DNA from: Lethocerus indicus
Taxonomy: Eukaryota > Arthropoda > Insecta > Hemiptera > Belostomatidae
Length of the DNA: 64,000 nucleotides
Reading direction: 5' to 3'
Assembly (NCBI GenBank): GCA_019843655.1
Contig: JACDQD010000006.1
Location: 25,624,246 to 25,688,245 of the forward strand
Of the stretch, positions 1 to 11,719 are shown piece by piece. The notes below the pieces were generated by a model. The model was not told where the DNA came from and did not search any database. It saw nothing but the letters and a program-made list of their open reading frames with translations. Each line of letters starts with the position of its first letter. Positions within the stretch are counted from its first letter, which is position 1. The translations under genes and the position numbers were made by a program.

Positions 1-42
1 TTGCAGCGTAGAATAATAATTATTATAATAGAATATTTATTT

Positions 43-427
43 TAGAATACCTGTTTTGCGGTCGGCGAGGGGTTGGAATACCGTAGATTTCGTGTATTTC
101 TGCCTCCTCTCGCCGGTTTGGTCTTTTGCTAGACCGGTTTCGGCTGCTCGCCATCGTCAGTAGCTGTGTGTTAGTCACTTTGGATGTATGTTTTTTGGGC
201 ATCCTCACTGCGCTGTCACTGTCACTTGTACAACCCAAGTGCCAAAAGTGACTAACACCGCTACTGAAGATGGCGAGCGGCCGAAACCGCCGGTCTAGCA
301 AGAGACCAAACCGGCGAGAGGAGACGGAAATCTAGAATATGTATTAGATTAGAAATAGACCGGTTTCAGTAGAACGCGAAATCTACGGTATTCCAAGCCC
401 TCGCAGACAACAGAACAGGCATTCCAA
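43..427. mobile_element. Foldback MITE family A, near-complete copy 1
   Basis: Long inverted arms run inward from GAATACCTGTTTTG through CGAGGGGTTGGAATACCGTAG, CTCTCGCCGGTTTGGTC and GACCGGTTTCGGC. The mirrored half ends with TACGGTATTCCAAGCCCTCG. The two arms face a short centre containing GTCACTGTCAC. There is no coding capacity. The right arm carries an extra short insertion near 333-362. Confidence 0.85.
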
Positions 428-654
428 ACTAATAATAAAATATATATCGATTGTATATTCAATAGGTAATTTATTCAAATTTTCTTCAGATGGACGAGTC
501 TTTAATTTAGTGCACTCTGTTATCGGTTTCGTCGCTTGAAAGACCAATGAACTGTTTCATTTTTTAAGGAAAATTTTGAACAATATAACAAAACCTTATT
601 TCTCGTAATTCTATAATTTTGATGGGAAACGATGTTTAATAAATAACAATAAGG

Positions 655-828
655 TAAATTTTCTTGTGTTTCTGCCACCTCTCGCTGGTTTGGTCTTTTG
701 CCAGGCCGGTTTCGGCCGCTCGCCATCTTCACTAGCACTGTCAGTGTCAAACACCGCTACTGAAGATGGCGAGCATCTACGGTATTCCAACCCCTCGCAG
801 ATCAGGTAAAACAGGTATGTTAAACTAA
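655..828. mobile_element. Foldback MITE family A, deleted copy 2
   Basis: The left outer end is missing and an internal deletion fuses GAAGATGGCGAG directly to CATCTACGGTATTCC. The right terminus (ccctcgcagatcaggtaaaac) is intact and ends in aggtatgttaaac. Confidence 0.8.
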
Positions 829-1784
829 CAACAATAAGCATGTACCGTGTTGTATTTGATAGATACTGAATGACACGGCAAGTTATCCAGCCAAAATATC
901 AGTTTTGGTGTGAATAAAAAACCTGAAATGAACGTAAATTTTTATAACACAGTCTCATTTCACTGTATTACCGTTCGGTTTAAGCAACCTTGGAAAAAAT
1001 TGTAATCAATATAACCTTCTGTACACTATTTGCCGGATGTATGACTGGATTTAAATTAGTTCAAATAAAAAAAAATGGGCGAATTGTTATTTGAGTATGA
1101 GCCCGATCTGACCTCCACAAAAAGGTCCTTAACCCGTGAACAGATAAAACGGTCCATCGGCTTACCTTCTGCCAGCAATTCCGGAAAACTTAAATTCTGT
1201 TTAAATTTGATTCATAATTTTTTTTCTTCAGAATACTAGTTTCAAATTAGGCCGATATCCATCGATGGTATGGAAGTGCTCTTCGCGGTATGAGGCCAAA
1301 TAAATACAGAAAAAACCCTAATGTTGTTCGATTCTGAATCGGGGACTGGGACCGCGTTCGCCATTGAAAGAGAGAGATAATTTCGATTCTCAGTTTTTTT
1401 TAAGCGCGGGCCTCAATTGACCTCGAGGAAACCAATATTTAATCGATCGGCTAATTGAAATATCGCGAGATTTTCGAAGGGCAGATATCTGAAAATAGAC
1501 TGAACGTTAATAAACTGAATGTTTTACGTCCCAGAATCCAGAGTAATTTGTAAGGGGGGGGGCCACAAGTGGGAAAAATTGCGAAACGGACGAAACAACA
1601 AATAGACGACTGTTGTTTGTGCAATCTGTGTCCCGCATACAGCTTCATACATAATTTATCTTCCCGGCATCCGGGATATATAAATTGTGTTGTAAGAGGC
1701 AGAAGTTTAAGTAGAAGAATCGACGTGGATTATTCACGATTTAACCGAACCGTCCCTAGTTTCTGGTCGAAATTTTCAAGACCA

Positions 1785-2045
1785 TCGGCTGCAGGGAGGT
1801 TTCGGCCTCTCGCCATCTTCAGTAGGCCTATTTTTCTATACGTTGAACAGGTACGAGTGCGGCCGAGATGGCCCACGATACGGCTAACCGGGCAGTCTTC
1901 AGTAGGCACGGTACGGTCGCTCGCTGGACCGGTTTCGGCTGTCCGCCAGCACCTTCTTGTGGGGCATCGTCGTCACTTCGTCGGGCCATCCGGGCCGACA
2001 GCTACAGAAGGTGGCGAACGGCCGAAACTGGAAAGCCGTCGCATC
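1785..2045. mobile_element. Diverged family A relic
   Basis: Contains GTTTCGGCCTCTCGCCATC, GGACCGGTTTCGGCTG and GGTGGCGAACGGCCGAAACTGG in the family A arrangement, but the outer arms are not recognisable. It accounts for the long spurious open frames here. Confidence 0.5.
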
Positions 2046-3201
2046 TCAATCAATTTGCCGTGCAATCGTCGGATGACTCGGCGAATGCAAAATGAACGCG
2101 ACACACGAACGGAATAGATTTACAAAACGAGCGATGGAAACTACAGAGAGTAATATGAAACTACTGCATTAATAAAAATAGTATTGTACAGTCTACTATG
2201 AATTTTAAATCGCAAGAAATGCATTTCTGATAAAAGTTTCGAAAAGCTCATTCTAATTTCCAGTCTTGGAAAAATTGGATATAATACTAGGAACTTGCGT
2301 AGTATTCTTAAAAAGTATTTTCATTAATTCGCTTATATTATATGGCAGTTCTTTAGCGTATGCTAAAACGACCGACGCGTGAAAAATTAAATTTGTTTTT
2401 TTATTAACTACAAATTTAAATTTTAAATAAAAAACTGGATTTAAAAATAATACCGAAAAAAATAACTCATCAAGTACTAGATCATTTACTAAACTTGACG
2501 CTGCACATTACTGATGTTTCAGTTCTTATTAATAATTTTCATTGTACAAAATCGTGTGGTGAAAAGTTTTGCATTCTCGATATAAATTTGAGTTCAAAAT
2601 TAAAAATTAAAAAAATAAATAGCTTGTGTATTGACAATACTAGGCGCCATGTTCTTATTGTTCCAAATCGGCGGGGTTTTAAAATTCCGAAATCGAGACG
2701 GACCTAAGCGCGTTGGTCTATTATAATTAAGTATAGATTCTAAATATAATAATTCTGCTTCACCGCAATGTACGGGTTATATATCCCACGCATGTCCACT
2801 GTTATATACTTGACCCGACTTTCGATCAACAGTAGGCTGGGACCGAAGATAATACGGGTCACGGTGAATTGTAGAGGAGACGTGTTTGAATTGAGGAAAA
2901 GGAGAGACAAAAAAAAAACTGATGATTTCCTCGACAAAATTGCCCGTGAACCTTTCGACCGGATACAGTGGACGTCCTTCCGGAGTCCTTTAAGTGTTTA
3001 TCGACTGGCGGCGATAACGATAGCGTACGGTATCGGTCGAGGAGTGAATCACGGACACTGTGCGAAATACGTTCTGCTGTCTTTCTCCTTAATGCGAACG
3101 ATATCGCAGTTTCCGATACACCGATTAGGGCTTTACAAAGGCTTTTCAAAATGAAGTCGTAGATTGTAAATAAATTTTCGGTGAGACGACCAATCGGAGG
3201 G

Positions 3202-3590
3202 TTTTAGAGTACCTGTTTTGTGGTCTGCGAGGGGTTGGAATACCGTAGATTTCGTGTGTTTCTGTCTCTTCTCGCCGGGTTTTTAGTCTTTTGAAAGACC
3301 GGTTTCAAAGCAACGTAATTAACGAAAAAATAAATTCCCAAAGACGAGGAAACCCTCCCTCGCCCCCTTTGACCGATAATCCGACAAAGACTTAAGTCGA
3401 TTAACAAAATACCCTCCCAAACCAAATAAGACAAACATCCCGTTAAGTGACAGTGGCCGCTACTGAAGAAGATGGCGAGCTGCCGAAACCGGTCTAGCGA
3501 AAGGCCGAACCGGCGAGAGGAGACAGAAACACACGAAATCTACGGTATTCCAACCCCTCGCAGTCCACAAAACAAGTATATTAAACTAAT
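3202..3590. mobile_element. Foldback MITE family A, copy 3 with a foreign centre
   Basis: Both termini are present (left TTTTAGAGTACCTGTTTTG, right CCCTCGCAGTCCACAAAAC). The centre at about 3303-3445 is unrelated to other copies and looks like a replacement or nested insertion. Confidence 0.8.
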
Positions 3591-3761
3591 ACAACAGGTA
3601 TGTTAAAATAATTAAAATAAATTTTCGTAAATCGTGATTTTGGGTTCTCGCAATGTATATATCCCGTCATCACTGTATCATCATAACGCGACGCTATTAC
3701 CGAGTTCTACTGACGGTGGCGGAAAACAGGATCGCGTAATTGTCTCGCCGCGTCGCGAGAC

Positions 3762-3845
3762 TAACACCGCTACTGAAGAAGATGGCGAGCGGCCGAAACC
3801 GGTCTAGGAAAAGGCCGAACCGGCGAGAGGAGACAGAAAACACAA
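3762..3845. mobile_element. Family A right-arm fragment
   Basis: Carries CACCGCTACTGAAGAAGATGG through GGCGAGAGGAGACAG, matching the inner right arm of copy 3 only 200 bp away. The outer terminus is lost. Confidence 0.7.
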
Positions 3846-5873
3846 AAAAGAAACATTGTTGAATGGCACTTTTTCGGATGAAACATTATTCATGTTCCCG
3901 GTTGTCTCGTTTCCTTCGGTTGAAAATATGTGAAAATGCATGCAAACTACGTGACAAAGGGTTCGGTTAAATCTCACAGGTCCCGCTGTTACTTACACTA
4001 CTTAATTCTCTGGGAGGAGAGAATTCGAGAAGTTCTACAGTCACTTTGGGTTCTCTGCAGAATGTTTCTCTTGGGGAACAGTTCATTCTCCGGAGGGCAG
4101 ATTGAATAATCGCATTTTCGCGTTAATTCGCGACGACATGCTCCGGTCTCAAATTGCGGCCATCCGCCTTCCTAACAAACCAGACGCCCACAAGACGCCC
4201 ATTATTAGGCCCATTATCATTATTATATCTCTCCCACTAAATTGTACTACAATCACGGTCTAAACACGAGAGTTGTCTTGTGTAATACAAACGATTCGTT
4301 ATTCCGAAATCCGAAAGGGTGTGCGGAAATTTCGTTTTTAAAGGAATCCGATTCCCGGGTCCGCGTGAACTGCGAAACTTTATAATAGTTTTCTTTTCAA
4401 CCTTTTATTTTTGTACGATTTTTGCGATTATTCCGTCGTTTTTCCGTTAAGATTTTAAACGTAAACGTCCATCGGTTCTATACAAGACGTATCCTGAGCC
4501 AGGAACGGTCCATGCGGGATGGATCTTGCTCCGGTAGCGGTCACACCGAACGACGATTTCTTGTTCGCCCTTTATTTTTTGTACTACAAATATCGACTAC
4601 AAAACAGTTGTAAGTACAATTGCCGAGTGTATTTTCCCGTCATAATGGATGGGTAAGAGAGGAGAGGGACTGAACGAGTGGATTAGGATGAGGAGAAAGG
4701 AGGGAGTGGAACTTCAGGAACCAGGATTTTGGGACTTCGTCGACTGTCGGTATGTTGAGGTCACTGTGGATATTTCGGATAGAAACATACCGGAGGAGGG
4801 GGAGCATTAAGGATGGTACGAAGGACTTTTGACTGGAACCCCCAGCATAGTTCTATTCCGTAAGTCCATGTCGGTTTTAATACGGCTTTATATATTGTCA
4901 GTTTGTTGAATATTGTAAATTTTGATGTCCTCTTCAAAAAAAAAAAGGTCTCAACAGTCCAAATTTACGATTTCAGTCGCTTACGGGGAATCCACGCGAA
5001 GTAGAATAGTAAAGCTGCAAAACGTCGACGGGATTTCGACGATTGCCCCAATATCACCCCGAAATTGCGCAATAGCGCCGTAATTGTGATCGAAGTGAAA
5101 GGCAGAATAACAGTGCCGACAGTCTCTCTATTCTTCGCGGCCGTAACCACCGAGCAATATATAACTTTCCGGGGGCCCAATTATTTTTCCATTTAGAGGG
5201 ACTCGTTTCTGGACACCTCTCGAACGATCCCGGATACATTTTCTGATGATGCGGACGGTTTGAAAAGAAAAAAAGAAGGAAAATAAACAGAGAACGACTC
5301 GTAATCGAGGCTTTGGAAAATACCGCGCTTCCGCAAAGTGGCTTCGGCTGTTCGCCACCTTCGGTAGCACCTTCAGTCGGCGAGTCTAACTAACTTGGAA
5401 CCGCCTAACACTGTAAAAAAGGCCTTTTTCCTCCCCCTCCGAATTTTCTCTATAGTTTGTTCACTGATACTCTACAGTAGTTTCTATACTGAACTCTTCA
5501 GTGCTGATCGCTCATATATATTGTAACTATTCTATGATGACTAGCGCTGATAGATATCGCCAATCGTTGGCGCTAATGCAAAAGTGATGATCAATTAGTG
5601 GTTATCACCGGGAGAGATAATGTGTCGGATGGGAAATAATTCGTTCATCTTCCCCTTCGTGTTCCGGCCCGAGGCCGGAGTGAATCACTGCTAATTGAAT
5701 CGCTACTGACGACGGGGAGAAGCCGAAACCGGGGGCCGTTCGTCGTTGTTGTACAACAAGCAATTTTGTCTGTTACGACGTGACTCTACAAACATTGTTG
5801 TAGAGTGATGAGATGTGCGGTGTGGTGTCCCCGACCTATCTAATGTCGATTCACGTATCTCTCGCGTCACGAT

Positions 5874-5875
<2 letters not shown>

Positions 5876-5907
<32 letters not shown>
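5876..5907. repeat. (GT)n microsatellite
   Basis: Pure GT run in the MITE-rich left end. Confidence 0.95.
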
Positions 5908-5909
<2 letters not shown>

Positions 5910-6078
5910 CCAGAGAGTCGGCCAAAGGAGTAAAGAAAAAACAAATGATTTGTAACGAAGAGTCGTGACCTCCTCCAGGGTTCGCGTTAACTCGTTCAGC
6001 CTTCAACAGTTGAAACTCTGTTTCGAACAATGTTCACGGCACTTATTCTCCGTGAGAATGCCGTGAGCATTGTTCGAG

Positions 6079-6358
6079 CGGTGTGTAAGCAAGTAAGGGT
6101 GGGATAGATACAATTTGATAAGATGTATTTTGTGTCCGTGAGGAGTTCTTCAAGAGAGGGGTATCGGGAAAATTTGCCGGAAAAGTGGCTGAGAATTGTG
6201 TGTGAATATCGGTGAATATATAGTAGATTAATAATTAAAGTTTCTTTTTTAGCATAATAAAATGAATTCCAAAGTCAAAATGTTGATTACTTTTGGGTAC
6301 CCCTAATAGATAAACTCCAGATCTATCTATCCCACCCTTACTTACTTTCTTACACCGC
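6079..6358. mobile_element. Second foldback element, inverted ends about 34 bp
   Basis: GCGGTGTGTAAGCAAGTAAG continuing into GGTGGGATAGAT on the left is mirrored by ATCTATCCCACCCTTACTTAC running to TTACACCGC on the right, with about 210 bp of AT-rich DNA between. Target duplications are not clear. It has no coding capacity. Confidence 0.55.
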
Positions 6359-6390
6359 AAATCGGTACAATAATATCATACAACCTTGAG

Positions 6391-6416
6391 ATAGATCTGA
6401 AAGCTTTCAGATCTAT
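6391..6416. repeat. Perfect 26-bp palindrome
   Basis: ATAGATCTGAAAG followed directly by its reverse complement, 33 bp after the foldback element above and sharing its AGATCTAT word. Possibly part of the same element. Confidence 0.7.
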
Positions 6417-6530
6417 TCATGATTACAGATAACAAGCTTCTGTTATTAGTGCAATCAATTGGTCATCAACAATTCATACATTCATTAACAGGGTTAAACA
6501 TTCCTTTCGGTAAAATTGTTCAGCAGTTTG

Positions 6531-6806
6531 TTCAGAATACCTGTTTTTGTAGTCTGCGAGGCGTACCGTAGATTTCGTGTGCTCTCCTGCTGGTTCGGCC
6601 TTTCGCCAGACCGGTTTCGGCCTCTCGCCACCTTCAGTAGCGGTGTCGGTCACTTCAGGCACTTTGGATGTTTTTCGGGCATCCTCGCTGCACTGTCACT
6701 GTCACACACCGCTACTGAAGAAGGTGGCGAGCAGCCGAAAAACCGGTCTGGCAAAAGGCCGAACCGGCGAGAGGAGAAGATAAGAAACACACGAAATCTA
6801 CGGTAA
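6531..6806. mobile_element. Foldback MITE family A, copy 5
   Basis: The left end GAATACCTGTTTTTGTAGTC is present and the right end stops at CACGAAATCTACGGTA, losing the outermost 40 bp. Arms match across the CGCCAGACCGGTTTCGGCC block. Confidence 0.8.
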
Positions 6807-7477
6807 AATATTGTTCAATTATACTGTTTCTTCGGTAGTACTTTTTCAGCAATACTGTTTGTGACGCGACCAGATTTCTCTCAGTAAAATTATCCCCTTA
6901 ATATCGTCGTTTTTTTGCCTAAAAATCTATTTTATTGCATTACAACACGATTCGCATTTAAATTGAGTTTTCAAATTGGAACAGTAAGAGAGATTTGAAG
7001 TGATAATTTTCTTCTTTCGAACAATCCAGTGGAGTGTGTTCGGCCACAATTAGGGTTGTGCATGACCAAATGGAGTGCGGTATAAACCAATCGCTTCGAT
7101 AATAGGCAGGCCTAATAATGCAGGTAAATGGGTAGGCCGAATAATGCTTACCACTAATGAACCGTCGGCCCGGGAGAAACTGAATCATTCACCGGTGAAC
7201 GGTGAATGATCGGTGAAAGCGGCGGATAGCGAGTGTCAGTGAACTGCCCGATCTGTTATCGCATTAAATGAAACGAAGCCCTGTCCTAATCGGTTTGGGA
7301 TTTGTCAAATCGTCACTCTGTGTCGCCCGGACAAATGTTTATTGCCAGTTTATGGCATTTTTAAAACGATATTTATATGAGGGGGCGCCCGTAAGAGAGA
7401 GGACGAAACCCTTCCTTGGAACAATATCGGGTTACGGAATATTAGTTACAATATTACATGACCGGTCTAGATTATAG

Positions 7478-7802
7478 AGTTCACGTAGATTTGTTGCGTT
7501 TCTGTCTCCTCCTCTCGCCGGTTCGGTCTTTCGCCAGACCGGTTTCGGCCGCTCGCCATCTTCAGTAGCCCGGTGCCAGTCACTGTTGGCACTTGGGACA
7601 ACCGCCACAGTACAACTGACAGTGACAGTGCAGTGAGGATGTCCGGGAAAAAACATCCACAGTGCCGGAAGTGACTCTGACACAGCTACTGAAGATGGCG
7701 AGCGGCCGAAACCGGTCTGGCGAAAGACCGAACCGGCGAGAGGAGGAGACAGAAACGCAACAAATCTGCGGTATTCCAACCCCCCGCAGACCACAAAATA
7801 CA
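7478..7802. mobile_element. Foldback MITE family A, copy with identical 81-bp arms
   Basis: Bases 7488-7568 and 7686-7766 are exact reverse complements over 81 bp, with a 117-bp loop. The outer left terminus is truncated; the right runs through CCCCGCAGACCACAAAATAC. Other copies have several arm mismatches. Confidence 0.88.
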
Positions 7803-7895
7803 GTTCAGTGAAAAATCTACAGAACACTGTTACTGAAGATATTATAGGATTGTTAAATGTAGATATATCTGAACAGTATTACTGAAGAAACTGCT

Positions 7896-7980
7896 GAACA
7901 CCGTAGATTTCGTGTGTTTCTGTCTCCCCTCTCGCCGGTCTTTTGCTAGACCGGTTTCGGTAAAAGAAACACACGAAATC
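7896..7980. mobile_element. Family A short fragment
   Basis: CCGTAGATTTCGTGTGTTTC to CTAGACCGGTTTCGG, then a jump to AAACACACGAAATC. This is a collapsed hairpin with the whole inner region deleted. Confidence 0.7.
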
Positions 7981-9119
7981 CGATACGATTAAAAAAAATT
8001 TTGTTCATACGAATTTTTTGGATAACATAGAGAACTTAGAAATCTGTAAAAAATGAAATTCCCTCACTGAGTACGCTTTTCCCCCCACAACGTTATATGG
8101 GGGCAACTAAGTCATTGCGATTTCGCCGAAACGGCGTTATTTCTATATTTTTGGCCATTGTTTACAATAGATTCTAGACTGGTTTCGTGCGCAATAGAGA
8201 CTTGTGCGTTCACCTCGTGATCGGACGAAGATTAAAGAGAAAAAACGGTCATAAAAAAACACGTTATGTGACCTCTGTAGCACTAGATTGAAGCCTAGAT
8301 GTAAACACAGAGATATGCATCTTATTCGCGGGGAGGATACGTTTATGACGACAGCAATTGGCTTTTTACTTCTTTTACTGCACAATTGAAAAACCTACCG
8401 GCTTTTTCTAAACTTTTATCTATTTATTTTTCACGCGGCCGGACCAGCTTCACTCTAAACGCATTCCTTTATCTCCTCCGCAGAATCCTCTAGTTCTGAC
8501 GCGCTCCTATTCGATCAATTGATTGTTGGAGACGAAAAACGCGTTGATCTCTTGAGAAAAAAAGGGAGAAACCCGCCGGAGGAAAAAGGACAGGGCGCGG
8601 TACAAGAATTGTTCAGACAATGGTACAACAATGGAACCCCCAAGGTTTTGGTCCGACTATTGTGTTGTCGGCCAATATAACTAACTCTCACTATTGTCAA
8701 GGTCCTAATCTCTCGCGGAAGATATTATCTTAATTAGGTGTCAGAATGCGAAGGGGAGAAAAATCGCCCTGACAGTGCTCAGCCGGAGCGAGGACCAAAC
8801 TGATCCCGAGCCGCCATTTATTTAATTTTTTAATTACACTTTCAATACAAACTTCCCGGCAATTTCTTGTAGTTTAGCAAAAAAAAAAGGCGAAATTTTG
8901 AATCACAAAATAGGTGCCGATTGCCCACTATTAAGAGACTGCCGACATTGTTCCCCACATATCTTCTTGCAATAATATTTGACTAATTCGATTATAACTT
9001 TCTTCTGACACTTAGCATATTCCGAGTCTATTGAAAATACTGCACATCTGTTATATACCCTACAATTCCTACAATCGTACAATAATATCCTGCAATGAAA
9101 ATAAAATAAATATATAACA

Positions 9120-11210
9120 ATAAAATCCTTGTTATTACGCCCTCTGGCGGAACCTTTCCGAACTAAAATCCTATATTCGGTTATAATGAGAGATTAGAAA
9201 TAATACACTTTACGTGTTAGCTAAATGTTTATTTTCTAAATTTTAATTGAATCGTTTCTTTATAGAATACATTAGAGTTGAATATACAGATATCCTTAAT
9301 AAATACTATGTATATAACTAAAGAGTTAAGGTAAATTTGTTCAATTCATTTTTTTTACTTTAATTTAATATCCGACCACTATATTTATTACCCGCATTAA
9401 TTTTACGTTGTTATATTAATATAAGGTATCAAAAATTTACCCTCTAAATATATTCCAATATCATTAGCTTCGTTAAAAGAAGGTAAACAAAAATATTATC
9501 ATTAATTTAAATCCATACTTATTACATACTAGCCCTTGTTATTTACCGAACTATTATCCTAGATTCAGTTATAATGAGAAACTAGAAATAATATACTTTA
9601 TGTACTTGTGTTAGCTAAAAGTTTATTTTCTAAATTTTAATTGAATCGTTTCTTTATAAAATACATAGGAGTTGAATATACAGATATCCTTAATAAATAC
9701 TATGTAACTAAAGAGTTAAGCTAAATTTGTTCAATTCATTTTTTTTACTTATTTCATCTTGGATTATAATTTACAAATTATTTATACACCTGTGTGTACT
9801 GAAGGTAACAGATATATCAAAATTATTGTACATTTACAAAAGCTGTATTCTTCAGTTTACAAAATGATGAATTTATTTTTTTTAACCTTTATTTTATCTT
9901 ATTAAATATCCGCTTTAAAATCTTTTTACGAACACTCCCTTACCCGAAAGGACTATTTTATGGTACGTGTAAAAAAAGATTTATTTTCCAACAAATCTCA
10001 TAATTAATATCTGCATTGAAATACAAGTATTTATTTAGTTTTTAAAGTAATATTAATTTTGTGAGTAATAATGGGAAATTAATAAATTATAATTCCTTAT
10101 TAGACATTTTTGGAAAGTGTCTCTGAATCAATTCTTTTATTAGTGGCTTAACTAATAAGGTTTTAATTTATTGGCCAATTGATTATTTAAATATCCTACC
10201 GCTGTATTTATTACCTGCATTAATTTTACGTTGTTATATTAATATGAGGTATCAACAATTTACCCTCTAAATATGTTCCAATATCATTAGCTTTGTTAAA
10301 AGAAGGTAAACAAAAATTATTATCATTAATTTAAATCCATACTTATTGCATACTAGCCGTTGTTATTTACCGAACTAGAATCCTATATTCCTATATATTT
10401 TAATTGAATTGTTTCTTTATAAAATAAATAAGAGTTGAATATACAGATTTCGGTTAAAATTTACAGTGGGGGCCCCGGAGGGTGTCGGGTGTATTCGATA
10501 TATCGATATATACGCGTGAATCGATATGTCGTCAGCGTCAAATGAATATAAATAGAAAATAATATAATAAAACTAACCTTATTCTGAATCTGACTCCGTT
10601 CGAGGAGGAGCCTCCTTCCGTGGGCCGAGGATCCCTTTACAGCCCTTTTTAGTGCACGAACCTCCCAAATCATCTTGTAAACAATTATACGACTACCGAC
10701 AATCGGAATATATCGCGGTTCCCGGCAGTATATCAGTTTTTGTAAAGTTTAGTAACTCAAAGAGAACTCAGAGAGTAACTCGAAAAAAAACCGCCTAATT
10801 TGGTAAAAATAAAAAACGCAACCCGTCAGACGTGAAAACAAAGATGGCTGACGTCGGTTGACGACATCGATTCACCCGTATATATCGATATATCGAACAC
10901 ACCCGATAACCTCCGAGCCCGCCACAGTAAATTTTAACCCAGATTTCCTTAATAAATACTACGTATATAAATAAAGAGTTAAGCTAAATTTGTTCAATTC
11001 ATTTTTTTTACATTATTTCATCTTGGATTATAATTTGCAAATCATTTATACATCTTTGTGTACTGAAGGTAACAATATATCAAAATTATTGTACATTTAC
11101 AAAAGCTGTATTCTTCAGTTTACAAAATGATGAATGCATTTTTTTAACTTTTATTTTATATCATTAAAACACCACTTTAAAATCTTTTTATGAGCACAAA
11201 ATGGTGAATG
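9120..11210. repeat. AT-rich tandemly duplicated region
   Basis: Three blocks recur in direct orientation: one around 9184-9310, 9571-9708 and 10400-10964 (the last split by MITE B), another at 9366-9533 and 10190-10360, and a third at 9708-9870 and 10972-11130. Copies are about 90 percent alike by eye. No coding capacity is seen. Confidence 0.8.
10452..10939. mobile_element. 488-bp MITE family B with 8-bp target duplication
   Basis: Inverted ends start GGTTAAAATTTACAGTGG on the left, with the reverse complement of GGTTAAAATTTACTGTGGCG on the right. They continue for about 85 bp through TTCGATATATCGATATATAC. The element is flanked on both sides by cagatttc (10444-10451 and 10940-10947). The site is single-copy (cagatatc) in the uninterrupted sister repeats at 9284 and 9680. 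An 8-bp duplication fits hAT-like or Merlin-like transposases. No protein is encoded. Confidence 0.88.
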
Positions 11211-11539
11211 CATATTTATATTCAGTTATATATTAAAACCAAATTATGGCTATTTAAAATGTTTCCAAATTTTATGATGTTTGGCCTCTTAAATTCGCCT
11301 ATTTATACACTCTTATTCCTTTATTAGTCTCGATTATCGAGTCTATCCTTTCGATGTCCTATCAGGCAGGCCCCAGTTGGATGCTGTCCAAAATATTATT
11401 TGGTTCAAGTTTTTGGCTCTGCGAAAGTGTTTCGGAAGTGATGCGAACAATTTATGATCTATATTAAAATTATTCAGTAACAATTGAGTTCTGGTCTTTT
11501 TTTTGGGGGGTTTCGAAATAACTTTAGTTACTTTTGCTT

Positions 11540-11719
11540 TTCCAGCGTTGGCACTTCCGCCGCATTGTCAATGTTGACGGCGAGGATATCAACCGGTTAT
11601 TATCAGACGAATGATTAGTATTGTGTCGAATGACCTTCATCGCGTCTCTGATGGTCGGCGATAGACGCTACCGGTTCAGTTTCCGTTGAACATTTCTGTC
11701 GGCGATACGTTCTGCGAAA
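11540..11719 (+). promoter_or_regulatory. Probable HACL1 promoter and 5' UTR
   Basis: This is a short island of higher GC and CpG content directly upstream of the HACL1 start codon, within otherwise AT-rich repeat DNA. I see no TATA box. The exact transcription start cannot be read from the sequence. Confidence 0.35.

Larger units (their letters stand above)
828..9119. other. Gene-free MITE-rich left flank
   Basis: Apart from the mobile elements and microsatellite listed, I see no exon, RNA gene or conserved motif in this stretch. Longer open frames coincide with GC-rich MITE arms and are artefacts. Confidence 0.6.

Noticed and set aside
1569..2117. 182-codon open frame on the + strand
   Set aside because: It runs through a GC-rich MITE relic (arm words such as GGTTTCGGCCTCTCGCC), has no splice or homology support, and changes character outside the repeat.
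7432..7827. 131-codon open frame on the - strand
   Set aside because: It lies wholly inside the palindromic family A element; the palindrome keeps frames open on both strands.
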